DNA of 38,407 nt, taken from positions 1,557,919 through 1,596,325 of the forward strand of contig BFEA01000185.1 in assembly GCA_003427395.1 (NCBI GenBank), written 5' to 3'. Position numbers and translations under genes: made by a program. Shown here one piece after another: positions 20,201 to 28,675 of this stretch. Positions within the stretch are counted from its first letter, which is position 1. Every line of letters begins with the position of its first letter. The notes under the pieces are model-generated. The model did no database searches, was not told the origin of the DNA, and was given only the letters and a program-made list of their open reading frames with translations. This DNA comes from Chara braunii. Taxonomy: Eukaryota > Streptophyta > Charophyceae > Charales > Characeae.

Positions 20201-20877
20201 TGCATCTTGGTTGGAAGACCCGTTCCGCCGTTGATTTCCTACTGCCTGAGAACCAGGCAACTGCAGCACCAGGCAGCGTAGAATTTGCTGTCAAATGCGA
20301 ACAGATGCTGCAGCAGGCCGTTGAGCACATTAGGAAATCTCAAGATGCTATGATTGCATCTGAGAACAAACACAGACGGCCTTCTAACTTTCAGGTAGGG
20401 GACAGGGTCTGGGTAAAGTCATCTGAACTGGGACAGGAAATGGGAATATCTAGAAAATTAATGCCACAGTATTTCGGCCCCCAGGAGATCCTAGACATAG
20501 TCGGGGATCAGATGGACGGACGCTCCTATGTGATAAACATCCCAACTCACCTCCGTACACATCCAGTTTTTCACGCCTCAAAGCTGGCACCTTTCGCAGA
20601 AACTGCACAGTGTCCCTCCAGACGGTCAATGCTGCCCCCAACCATGGATGATGAAGTCGACATCGATGGAATCGTGGAGCATCGAATGATGCCATTGCCT
20701 AAACCGCCTGGCAGAGGCCGCCCTCCTAAGCCGAGAATGCAATACCATGTCGGATTCAGACATCATCTGGATCCCGGGGGAAATCGGTGGTTCACCAGAG
20801 AAGAACTCATGCGAACAGCACCTAAAGTTATTGCAGGCTATGAAAGAGAACTCAAGAGGAAGATGCCTACAGAATAG
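17189..20877 (+). pseudogene. Pol of element C: PR-RT-RH-IN with chromodomain
   Basis: Protease (17237-17908) has FADIGSTRNFIS where D-T/S-G is expected (Ile codon 17513-17515). RT (about 18060-18900) carries MCIDYKGLNAITVKNAEPLPRI, MPFGLCNAAGTFQHA and YLED at the catalytic box (Glu codon 18543-18545 instead of Asp). Two single-base deletions (near 18310 and 18360) flank motif A, VDLK. RNase H reads TTNAS (Asn codon 18984-18986 for the first catalytic Asp), a frameshift follows, and stops lie at 19124-19126 and 19139-19141. Integrase has HX4H near 19575, then CQVC. Its 418-residue open frame (19621-20877) contains SLDFMD, SDRD and GQAEQMN for the D-D-E triad. A GPQ-type module and a chromodomain-like C terminus (IDGIVEHRM to GNRWFTREEL) end it. 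In active relatives this polyprotein copies and integrates the element; this copy is very unlikely to be autonomous. Confidence 0.9.
17213..17262 (+). promoter_or_regulatory. Candidate -1 ribosomal frameshift signal, gag/pol overlap
   Basis: The gag codons CAG GGA AAC contain G GGA AAC (17213-17219) in the correct phase for a tandem -1 slip to GGG AAA. The -1 frame is open from 17189, after a TGA at 17186-17188, straight into protease; the gag stop is at 17232. Ten bases after the slip site an 8-bp stem can form: AGTAGGAG (17230-17237) with CTCTTACT (17247-17254), one G-U pair. The loop bases TTAGC (17240-17244) could pair with GCTGA (17258-17262) as a tight pseudoknot. GGGAAAC is an established slippery heptamer in some retroviruses; use here is inferred. 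Confidence 0.65.
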
Positions 20878-20905
20878 AAGACTTCTCAGAGGACTGTCGA
20901 AGTAC

Positions 20906-20917
20906 AGGAGGAGGGAA
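20906..20917 (+). promoter_or_regulatory. Polypurine tract of element C
   Basis: AGGAGGAGGGAA directly precedes the 3' LTR start TGCGAGGA, which is also the start of the solo LTR at 33832. It lies 28 bp after the pol stop. This is the plus-strand DNA primer site. Confidence 0.85.
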
Positions 20918-21913
20918 TGCGAGGATCTGGGTCCTCGGCAGGCCTAAGGGCCCCTGTTACAGAAGTGCCTGCCCTAAGTGAAGGCGGGCTTAACAAATCG
21001 AGAGAGGCCCTCTGCTGTCAATTTCGTATTTGGGGTCCAGGCAGTTGAGACGCGCCAGTTGGTTGAGGGAAACACAGGCCGAGCAGCAAAGAGATTCCAC
21101 AGCCTTCCAGGCATTTCCGGAAAATGCAGGCCCTGGGCAAGGATCGCAGCCTCATACATAGACAGTTGGGAGGCCGAACCGAACGAGGTCCAGCAGCTGC
21201 ATCGGAGGCACAGCCTCCTGGGGCCTACTGGAAGCTTCTGGGCAGAGGCCCAGGCCAGTCAGGCCACTGGAGGAGGCAGGCTCTTTCCATATAGGAAAGA
21301 GCTCGCTACCGGAGCTCTCATTCGGGCACTTGCATGCTAGCGGCAGCTGCTGGAGCAGAAGCTCGTGGTCTGCTGCAGGCACTGAGATGCAAGGTGCAAG
21401 CACGTGCGGTCGTTTGTGAGTGAGGGCGCTGCTGAGGGCAGCGCCATAGCCCAGCCTCCATAGCTGGTTGGGGCTTGGACTACAGTGTGCGCAGGGGTGG
21501 TCTTCGGGTGTACAGAGGGAAGACGTGAGTGTAAGTCAGGGGAGAGAGAGAAGGATGATGATGATGATGATGTGAGGGCACATACCTGGTATTGGCGATG
21601 GTCTCCTTCGGGTGACATCTTCAAGTACTTCGTTGGTCGCTGACGTCAACAGTTGCATTGTCAATTAGTAGGCAGGCAGTAGCTGTGTAGGAAGTGGGCT
21701 GTGCGCCGAGCGCCAAGTAGGGAGGAGGGACTGGACTCTTATGTTGGCGGTGGCGAGAGCAAGCTCTCATTGACATTGGTTTTTAGTGTTACGATTCTTC
21801 ATTGGTGTTATATTGGTGCAATTCTGCTTTCTGGACACTGTGATACCATCTGGCCTTCAATGTGATTGTGCATTCTGGATACTGTCATCTCGCTAATGCT
21901 CATTTTCCTTGCA
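20918..21913 (+). mobile_element. 3' LTR of element C, complete (~996 bp)
   Basis: Runs TG (20918) to CA (21913). The start is defined by the PPT and by the shared TGCGAGGA start at 33832; the end by the shared CATTTTCCTTGCA with the 5' LTR (14104). It contains the ATATA palindrome (21281-21301) and a GATGATGATG tract (about 21554-21572). ORFs at 20978-21340 and on the opposite strand at 21152-21624 are not genes. Confidence 0.9.
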
Positions 21914-21961
21914 CAAGGTTTTTTTTTTTGTTTTTTTTTTTGTTTTACACTCACAAGACAC

Positions 21962-21997
21962 AGCTAGGGGTAATGGTGAAAGGATATACCCCTAGCT
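21962..21997. repeat. 11-bp perfect hairpin near exon
   Basis: AGCTAGGGGTA (21962-21972) and TACCCCTAGCT (21987-21997) form a perfect stem with a 14-nt loop. It lies between element C and the kinase exon, after two long T tracts (from about 21918). It may be part of a small repeat; no function is assigned. Confidence 0.6.
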
Positions 21998-22179
21998 ATC
22001 CTTGCATGTGAGAAAGAAATTATTTTTCTTTGTCTGTTTCTTTTCCTTTGTTTTCTTTGTGGTCCCTTTCCAGTTTACATCATCAGGTGAGGCGTGGTGA
22101 AAACGTGTCAGGGGCGGGAGAATGGCATTTTTGCACTCTCCAAACATGATGATGTGATTTTGTTTGTTTGAACGTGTAG

Positions 22180-22353
22180 GTGAAAACTGGCGTTGAAGGT
22201 GCAGAGGAAAGTGGAGAGGTGGAAGAATGGTTCAATCGCCGAATGCGTCGGATTGCGCCGGAGATATGCGCATCGTACCTAGGCAGTTTTGTCTCCGATG
22301 CGACCCGTGGGCAGTTCACAGAGGGTGGCAGATGGCTGGTCTGGGACTATGAG
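22180..22353 (+). CDS. STN8: STN8-like thylakoid kinase, internal exon (N-lobe part)
   Basis: The exon is flanked by TTTGAACGTGTAG at the 5' side and GTGAGAAAAA at the 3' side. It is 174 bp, 58 codons, phase 0 at both ends. It encodes VKTGVEGAEESGEVEEWFNR, then RRMRRIAPEI, GSFVSDATRGQFTEGGRWLV and ends DYE. This matches the part of the STN8/STN7 kinase family after the ATP-binding lysine: helix C region (EEWFNRRMRR) and the GG+WLVW strand. The ending DYE joins in frame to GDSTLADFM of the exon at 30947, as in the family. STN8 is a chloroplast thylakoid Ser/Thr kinase that phosphorylates photosystem II core proteins; STN7 phosphorylates LHCII. From recalled family features STN8 fits better. 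The ATG and transit peptide must lie upstream, outside the window or beyond the nested elements. No stop or frameshift is seen. Confidence 0.85.
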
Positions 22354-22449
22354 GTGAGAAAAACCCTGCCTGGTACTGCTGCAAAGATTGGAGTCATTGC
22401 AAACTTGCGAACAGGAAAGGGGAAGGAGCTGGATTAGGTGAAATGATCA

Positions 22450-22561
22450 CGACGACGACGACGGCGAAGAAGAAGAAGAAGAAGAAGAAGAAGAAGAAGA
22501 AGAAGAAGAAGAAGAAGAAGAAGAAGAGAAGGAGAAAAAGAAGAAGAAGAAGAAGAAGCGG

Positions 22562-22623
<62 letters not shown>

Positions 22624-22665
22624 GAAGAAGAAGAAAAAGAAGAAGAAGAAGAGGAAGAAGAACCG
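22450..22665. repeat. GAA / GCA / GAA compound microsatellite
   Basis: About 115 bp of mainly (GAA)n, then 18 uninterrupted CAG triplets (22565-22618), then another 45 bp of (GAA)n with few interruptions. It starts about 97 bp after a kinase splice donor. The three open frames across it (poly-Lys, poly-Cys/Phe, poly-Ser/Ala) are trivial consequences of the repeat. Confidence 0.95.
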
Positions 22666-22679
22666 GTGGTAGTAATAAT

Positions 22680-23445
22680 ATTGCAAGGAAATAAGCAATG
22701 CGAATAGCAATAAACCAGACTGCGACATCTCACAGAAGACCAGACATCATTGAGCCGAAATTGAAAACAGAAATCAATGCGAGATGAAAACCAAATAGGA
22801 GCGAGCAAAACACTACAGTCTCTTGATAAAGAACGCCTTTCCAACGTCTCCAGACATCAGTGCAACAACAATGTAGCCCTCCTATAGGCGTACTGGACGC
22901 CGACTCTACCTCCTATCACTCCTATAAATCTAGCCTACCTACACCAGCAACCACTCCGCGTCATATCAGTCCAGTGCCGCTTGAAGACTTTCTGATCGAA
23001 CAACTTGCCTGTGTCAACGCCACGTATGTGCCTCGTTCACACCACTTCTCTCCCTTGTCCTCCACCCCTTGTTCCACCAAGGACCTCAGCTACTTCCACC
23101 ACCACGGCTCTGGAGCGCTCAGCCTGGCTATGGCTGGCGCTCTCCCTTCTTCTTTCTCATTGCCACTGCAGCAGCTTCTTGCGGACACAATGCACAGCTA
23201 TTGGTCCGGACAGCTATCTAAGCGGGGGACTTTGTCAGCCTCTGCCATTGGGGCCTTCAGACTTCCATCTCAGCGCACGCCTCTACCTGTCTATCAAAGT
23301 TTGAGGCCCCAGTAGGGGCAGCGGTCACTCCTATTGGCCATTCCTTTTTGGCGGTTGAGACGGGGCACCTTTGCCATTCCTTTTTGGGGGTTGAGACTGC
23401 GCACCATAAAAATAGGGATGAAAAGCTATTTTATCTACAGAAGAG
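22680..23445. other. Intronic stretch, possible decayed LTR
   Basis: No protein domain recognised. The 151-codon frame at 22860-23315 is Ser/Pro/Leu-rich and lacks family features. Read on the - strand, the part near 23130 has GCGCCAGCCATAGCCAGGCT, reminiscent of the GCGCCATAGCCCAGCCT stretch in C-family LTRs; this would fit an LTR of the - strand gag remnant nearby, but the match is short. Two copies of CCATTCCTTTTTGG plus GGTTGAGAC lie at 23338 and 23375. Confidence 0.3.
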
Positions 23446-23471
23446 TTTATGCCCAATGGATTAGAGGATGG

Positions 23472-23672
23472 GATAGGTAGATCGGAGGACGAGGAGGATC
23501 AGGTAGGTAGATCGGAAGACGAGGAGGAACAGATAGATAGATGGGAAGAAAAGAAGAATCCGATAGGTAGATCGGAAGAAAAGGAGAATCAGATAGGTAG
23601 ATCGGAAGAAAAGAAGGATCAGATTGGGAGATTGGAAGAAACGAAGGATCAAGTAAATAGATCGGAATAAAA
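23472..23672. repeat. 30-bp minisatellite encoding a decapeptide repeat
   Basis: About 6.5 tandem copies of a 30-bp unit, GATAGGTAGATCGGAAGAAA plus AGAAGGATCA with variants. Because 30 is divisible by three, frames stay open on both strands: + strand IGRSEEKKDQ-type decapeptides (frame 23449-23670), - strand Leu/Ile/Phe/Pro-rich. It lies inside the kinase intron and has no recognisable start context, so I treat it as a minisatellite. Confidence 0.9.
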
Positions 23673-23739
23673 GAAGGATCTGATTCATTGTTCATTATCA
23701 GTGCATAACATTACTCACCAATGTGCATGCCAGCGTCTC

Positions 23740-25285
23740 TCACAATGGAGAAATCGCAAGGCATGGTAGACAACACCGCTCCATCCCAATTCCACCACAC
23801 CAACACGAGACCCAATAGGACGTCAAGCTGCACCATTTACTATCTGAAGAATAGCCACTTCGTTCGGTGGGTACCTACGCGGTCCCCTAAACCCATAACC
23901 ACTGTTGTTGGAGAGGGCATAATTGCCCCCTCCTCCACCTCGGACAGCGGGAGGGGGGGTCCCTGACCACCTTGTGGGGTACCATAGCCCCTACCACCCG
24001 CTTGGAAGCCCCCTCGGCCTCCAAACCCCCGAGCGGCCTGCCCCGGCCTCCACCTCTTCCTCCAAGGCCTCCTCTTCCTCGGTCACATCCTCGCCCTCCC
24101 CTACGGGCTGCCACCGTTGCGTAGCGGCCTTCCTTGGCTACTTGACCTCCCTCAAACTGCTTGAATTCTAAGTGCCCATCCATAGTCAACTTGCTCAATG
24201 GGGATTTCCTTTGCGCCTCCTCGCTCAAAAGTGACTGAGAGCCTGTCTCTGGCCTATATGTTGCCCGAGATTGTTTTGCCCTGCCACTTCTTACCTCTCT
24301 CTATGTCTCTGTAGTAGTGGAAGTTGGGTTGCGCTAGGAATCTGGCCTGATCTAGCATGTACTTGCTAAAATCAGCGTAGCTTGCCCCCTTGTTCTGTAT
24401 CCCTGCATACAGTTGGGATTTCAGTGGCTCAGGCAAGGCCATAGCAAAGTGCCCTAGGATCTGTCTGGGTGTAAGTCCGCAATCTGGCACCTGCAGCAGG
24501 TCATCTATGTAGGCTTTCAGGGCATTGACACTCTTCCAGTGTCCCCTTTGCACATTCAGCAGTTTCTCTGCAGTTCTCCTCCCTCTAGTTGTATCTTCAA
24601 ACCTCTTGTACATCGCGTGTAGGAAGACACTCAGGGAGGTGATGCGAGAATACTGGAATACGCCCCTCCCACATCCAGCCTGCTCCACCAACGAAATCGC
24701 ATGGCCAGCTGCCTCTCCTCCCAAACATGACACAGCCAGCATTACCTGCCCAGACGTTGCCACCTTCTGGCCATACACATAGCTTCTTATGGCCGTGTCC
24801 CACTGCATGAAATTTTCTTATTTTTTCTCCTTATAGGTCTAGGGCATCTTCATCTTAATTTTGTCCCTGGCGTCCTCATCATCTTCATCCTTCGCATTCG
24901 CCTTTGCCTTGCCTTTGCCCTTCTTAGCTCCTCTCTTCTTCTTATCATCGTCATCATCGTCATCTGGGGGCCCACCATCTCCACCATCTCCACCTGCACC
25001 CTTCCTCATGCATGTGTTGTGGATATAGGACTCTATCTGAAGGGTATGGTGTGAAACCTTCTCGTTTATCTTGTGGAGAGTGGTGGTGGCAAAATTATTC
25101 CACTTATCTTAAAACCCTTCCTGATTGGCGGCAAGCTTCTATACAGAATTACACAACACAGCGGACTCCTTCGCAGCCTGGAGGGCGGCCTCTACAAGTA
25201 GCCCAATTTGATCTTTTATTTCAGTCTTTGCCTCCCCATTTGCCTACTCCTTCAGCCTGGCGGCTATGGCCGCTTCATCCTCCAT
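23740..25285 (-). pseudogene. Ty3/gypsy gag remnant (element D)
   Basis: On the - strand an ATG at 25285 begins MEDEAAIAARLKE, then a stop (TAG), a helical stretch (QIGLLVEAALQAAKESAVLC), two more stops, and an Asp/Lys-rich block (DDDDDDDKKKRGAKKGKGKA, near 24940). Capsid follows in one long frame (24808-24254): MQWDTAIRSYVYGQKVATSG, then GHWKSVNALKAYIDDLLQVP. After a frameshift near 24240, a Gly/Arg-rich nucleocapsid tail (24228-23887, GGRGCDRGRGG) appears. The layout mirrors gag of element B (KWQGKTISG here, KWKGRTISG in B). No zinc knuckle or pol follows. It lies antisense in the kinase intron. Confidence 0.75.
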
Positions 25286-25299
25286 TCACGTGGTTAGCC

Positions 25300-25684
25300 G
25301 GGGGTGTTTTGTTTTGCCGAATTTTGCACTGAAACTGTCATATTGCCTTGATTTTTTGCTTTTTTTCTTGTTTTTCTTTGTGTGTGATATGTAGGTGCTT
25401 TAGGGTACGTCATGAGTCCAGTTTCGACATGTTTGGATCATTAATGAAAAAGTTGGCATTTCGTTGGATTCGTTGAATGCTTCATTTTAACTCGGAGATA
25501 GTGTTTTTGCGTTTTTTTTTTTTTTTTCGTTTTCTTAGGCCTGTTTTTATTTTTACTTTTTATTTTATGTTTGCATTATGGGCCTGTATAGTTGTTTTGA
25601 AATTCTTGCTGAAAATTGCACCGAAACTGTTGGCAAAAAAAGCGAAATTCCGATTATTTTCGGCCCTTCCTTAACCGCGTGTCG
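25300..25684. other. AT-rich intronic stretch
   Basis: No gene seen. Long T tracts (about 25354-25377 and 25512-25527) and poor coding potential. The ORF at 25477-25674 is Phe/Leu-rich low-complexity sequence. Confidence 0.5.
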
Positions 25685-25766
25685 GGACTGGGACCAATTG
25701 GGACTCTGGGATCGGGACTGGGCAGGAGTAGCCTGAAATCCTTTCAAAATGTGGTTGTAAGCTAGA
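25685..25766 (+). repeat. G-run repeat with GAAATCCTTTCAAAA end
   Basis: Six GGG runs lie within 40 bases (about 25684-25723) with loops of 3-7 nt, which fits the standard G-quadruplex pattern. It is followed by CTGAAATCCTTTCAAAATG. The same arrangement occurs on the - strand at about 36255-36140 (GGGACTGGGCCCAATTGGGA, ending GTGAAATCCTTTCAAAAG). They are two members of one dispersed repeat in opposite orientation. Confidence 0.65.
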
Positions 25767-26280
25767 CTGTTTTTCTGGGCGCCGGGCACCCAACTTATGC
25801 CTGGGTACACGGCCGGGTATGACCCCCAGGCAGGGTTCCGGGCAGCCCCAGAGCAAAAAACAAACAAACAAAAAATTCAAAAACTTCCGGAAAAAAAACT
25901 ATGTTGTGTAGAATTGTAATACAAACGACTTTTGGCTGAGGTTCACATCAAAATTCCTCACAGAATCGGAGATTAAAAAAAAAAAAAAAACAGAATCACA
26001 CTAAGGCACCCCCCTTTAAAACCCTTTAGCCCCCTTAAAACCAATTTATACCCCCCTTCCCGCCCCTTGACAGCCAACTCTCAAAGAAAGAAGTGAGCCC
26101 GGATCTGGGGTCCTCTGAGAGAGTGCAGAAAACCAAAAAACATGTTGTTTTAAAATTATTTATATTTTTATTTTTTGCACTCCCGGCTACCCTGGGCATC
26201 ACGTCTGGGTGCCCAGCCGGACAGGACCAGCCGGGCGTGACAATATTCCTATTTAAAAGTTTGCTGACTCGTCAGTAGGC
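25767..26280. repeat. Repeat with GC-rich ends and A-rich core
   Basis: The left end has GGGCACCCAACTTATGCCTG; the right end has CTGGGTGCCCAGCCGGACAG and TATTTAAAAGTTTGC. The core has A-runs and AATTGTAATACAAACGACTT. Related pieces occur at 35006-35205: CACTTTTAAATAGGAAAG there is the reverse complement of the right end here, whereas the A-rich core matches in the same orientation. This suggests similar inverted ends. Element boundaries are uncertain. Confidence 0.4.
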
Positions 26281-26285
26281 ACTGG

Positions 26286-26640
26286 TGTTTGGAAAGAGTG
26301 GATGTGTCGGTGCAGTGATGGGTATGTACTATGTCGATGGGAGTTGCGCCTCCATAGAACCTGCATTAATGTTTAGTGTGCAATGCAAAGTTTGCTCGTC
26401 GCGTAGAGTCTTCACCCGAATAGAACGCCCGGTCATTCACGCTGCATCTGGACTGAATGTTGCCCCAAATACAGATATACTGATCGGGTGACACTGTCCT
26501 ATTCGGGTGAAGATGGTAGGTAAATTGGAAATTGCTGGCGTAAGTATTGGTGATGATAAGCCTGCCTTCATCAGCGGGGCGCTGGCTTTGGGAGAGAGTG
26601 GGTGTGTTGGCGCACCTATGAGTACAGAGATGAGCCTTTG
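26286..26640 (-). repeat. Partial SINE tails around MITE copy 1
   Basis: Segments at about 26287-26325 and 26588-26635 match, with changes, TTTGGGAGAGAGTGGGTGTG plus a GCACCTATGAGTA-like end. That is the outer end of the tRNA-like repeat at 27230-27480. They appear to be fragments of that family, one on each side of the MITE. Confidence 0.45.
26406..26516. mobile_element. TA-flanked palindromic MITE, copy 1
   Basis: The left end GAGTCTTCACCCGAATAGAA and the right end, read inward, CCATCTTCACCCGAATAGGA are inverted repeats. TA lies directly outside both (26404-26405, 26517-26518), as expected of Tc1/mariner-type insertion. The left inner part has CGCCCGGTCATT, as in the copy at 32334. It is about 111 bp and non-coding. 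Confidence 0.7.
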
Positions 26641-27229
26641 CCCTCTCTTGCATCAATGCCCCTACTCGTTTGGCTATACATCTCTTCTTCTTTTCTGTGC
26701 TTTCTTCCTTTATCCTCTCCCTCTTTCTTTTGTCTCTTTGCTTCTGTCGGCGTTTTCATGAGCCAGCTATGTCTATGCAGGTGTATCGCTGATTTTCATC
26801 CGATGCATTGATGCTGAGCGATCAGCCTCACTCTTTTCGCTTCAATTCAGCTTTTCTTCTTCTCCCGTTTCCCTTGCTCTGTATTAGTCATTTTTAACTT
26901 GGTGCCTTTTCTGTGGCCTTGGCAATGTTAAGAAGGTTTGTGTTTTTTCTTTTTTTTTTTATAAAAAGGGTTGTGAGGTGTCGGGGATATTGCCCTAGGA
27001 GGAAGTCTGGAAGGGAACTTCACACGCCGGGTTCAGCCCACCCGTCGGCACAGCGGGCCCACCCACTTACTCAGAAACAGTCAAGATCGGAACTCTCAGC
27101 ATGGAGGGAGAATAGAGGCCTTGCTACACACACCGGGAGTATCAGTGTCTATGTCATATTTAACTCTCTACAACCTCCAGTGATGTGTTATAGAACTCTC
27201 TCGTGGTAGCGGCTATACGCTGGGCAGCT
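26641..27229. other. Intronic stretch without recognisable feature
   Basis: No gene, structural RNA or clear repeat recognised. Pyrimidine-rich at 26660-26760 and a T tract at 26940-26960. Short ORFs here are unconvincing. Confidence 0.5.
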
Positions 27230-27480
27230 TTGGGAGAGAGTGGGTGTGTTTTCATCCACCTCTATGAGTGGGTAGATAGACGTTGTGCATGTGCGTTTGC
27301 CTGTCCAATACAAGAATCGAACATGGAACCTACGACATGCCAGGCACAGAGTGGGTGTGTTGATCCACCTATATGAGTGGGTACATGGACACTGTGCATG
27401 CGCATATGCATGCCCAATCCAAGAATCGAACACGCAACCTACGGCTTGCCAGGCAGATACCTAACCGATGGGCTAAGTGG
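27230..27480 (-). repeat. tRNA-derived SINE-like repeat, tandem pair
   Basis: Read on the - strand from 27480: AGCCCACTTAGCCCATCGGT (A-box-like), then GTAGGTTGCGTGTTCGATTC (B-box TGTTCGATTC), then a non-tRNA body ending AACACACCCACTCT. A second unit follows with the same B-box (CATGTTCGATTCTTG, near 27310) and body to CACACCCACTCTCTCCCAAA at 27230. The units are about 130 bp. tRNA-like arm pairing is only partial, so this is a tRNA-derived repeat and not a working tRNA. Confidence 0.6.
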
Positions 27481-27689
27481 GCTGGGGTGAAACTGAAGCC
27501 CCGAGATGAGCACTTCACCCCGCCCCAGCACAGGTTTCTTTCTCCATGACCAGGGTACCCCAACCACACTCATCCCACACGCCGCACAGCCACACAACCA
27601 TAATATAACTTCTACAACGGTCATTGGCTATTCCTATTTTTATTTTTCGTCTTTGTCATAAGGGTGAAACGGTTTTCACCTTTTTGCAG

Positions 27690-28673
27690 TCACAGATGTG
27701 GATCCCAGGGCCCGATCCCCAGACCTTACCTTACCTTACCTTACCTGTGTACAATATCAAGTCGACCCTGTGTGTCTTGAACCCGTGACCTGTGTGTTAG
27801 TAGTTGAAAGTTGTCTGTCGTAGGTCTGAGTAGTTATCGGGTCTTGAACCTTAGACCTGTCAAAGTAGGGGTCATATCTGCGTAGGGGTCATAGTTGTTG
27901 TAGTCCTGAAAGGTCAAGGTCGTAGCTGCTACAGTCCTGAAAGGTCAAGGTCGTAGCTGCTAGAGTCCTGAAAGGCCAAGTCCGCAAACTTCCGGAAGGT
28001 CCGGAAGTGGCCTTTCAAGTTTCTTCTCACGTTATACACAGCAGACCAGAGGCAAGTGGGCAAGTGGTGAGTCCAACTTCGTTTAGTCAGCGGTACCCAG
28101 TCCCAGTCTCACTTTGTACAGTCAGCAAGTACCGTGAGGGACTGTGTGCACCATGGGCCCAGTGGAAAAGGGAAGACCGGCGACTTACAGAAGTATAAAT
28201 CAAGAGGCAGCGTCCAGCCATTCATTCATTTCTGCGTGAGCCATGCGGAAGCGCTGTCCTAGCGTCTTTGTGCGAGGTGGTGTGCAGATTGCCCGAAGTC
28301 GAAGTGGGCAGAAGCGGAGTCAGAGTAGCCATAGCTGCCTGTAGGAGAGATAGCCGGCGGCCATAGCTGCCAATAGCTAGTGATAGGTACTACTACGGTA
28401 GTGTGTATGTGCGTGAGAGACACAGAGTGAGTGTGCGTGGAGTATCCAGGGAGATCCAGAGTTAAGTGTGAGTGTGTGTGAACAGTTGGTCGGGACCACG
28501 AGTTGGGAAGGATGTTGGGCGCTGAGGCGCCATAGCCAGCTAAAAGCGAGTTTGCATCTGAACTGTGTTCTCGACTTGAATATCTCTGAGATTTGTGTGG
28601 GCGCACAGCGCCAGTGTACATCTCCATCTGTTTGCATGCATGCGAGTTGAAGAAGAAAGTGAGTCTGATTGCA
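27690..28673 (+). mobile_element. Solo LTR, element B family
   Basis: Aligns in order with the 3' LTR piece of element B (GATCCCcAGACC, TGTGTGTCTTGAACC, CAGTCAGCAAGTACC, TATA region) and, after the TATA, with its 5' LTR piece (GTGCG...TGCAG...TGCCCGA, AGCCATAG) to the shared end GTCTGATTGCA. No PBS follows: the next sequence is LINE-like. U3 has three near-copies of GTCCTGAAAGGTCAAGGTCG (27913, 27948 and a variant). The start is approximate (27600-27700); a CTTAC pentanucleotide tract lies near 27724. Confidence 0.7.
28194..28200 (+). promoter_or_regulatory. TATA box of solo LTR
   Basis: TATAAAT followed by CAAGAGGCAGCG and CATTCATTC, matching the TATA region of element B at 4759-4765 (-). 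In this copy it is oriented with the kinase gene. Confidence 0.55.
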
Positions 28674-28675
28674 AG

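Larger units (their letters stand above)
13346..21913 (+). mobile_element. Element C: Ty3/gypsy chromovirus, 5'-truncated LTR
   Basis: Contains a truncated 5' LTR, PBS, long leader, gag, pol in a -1 frame relative to gag, polypurine tract and complete 3' LTR. It is more intact than element B but has stops, frameshifts and active-site changes. The 5' and 3' LTRs differ at many positions, so insertion is not recent. The 5' end abuts the R-U5 piece of element B, with CGCA shared at the join (13344-13350). Target-site duplication cannot be tested because the true 5' end is gone. Confidence 0.9.

Noticed and set aside
22075-22087. Possible 13-nt microexon (CCAG|TTTACATCATCAG|GTGAGG) before the kinase exon
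   Set aside because: Splice-like ends flank it, but 13 nt would break the frame unless neighbouring exons compensate, and no kinase-family residues are encoded.
22434-22844. Poly-Ser/Ala/Leu frames on - strand and poly-Lys on +
   Set aside because: Microsatellite translation only.
23472-23672. CRISPR-like array
   Set aside because: Direct tandem repeats with no unique spacers, in a eukaryotic intron; a minisatellite.
27405-27480. Functional tRNA gene on - strand
   Set aside because: A and B boxes are present, but D and T stems do not pair properly and the unit is part of a repeated SINE body.
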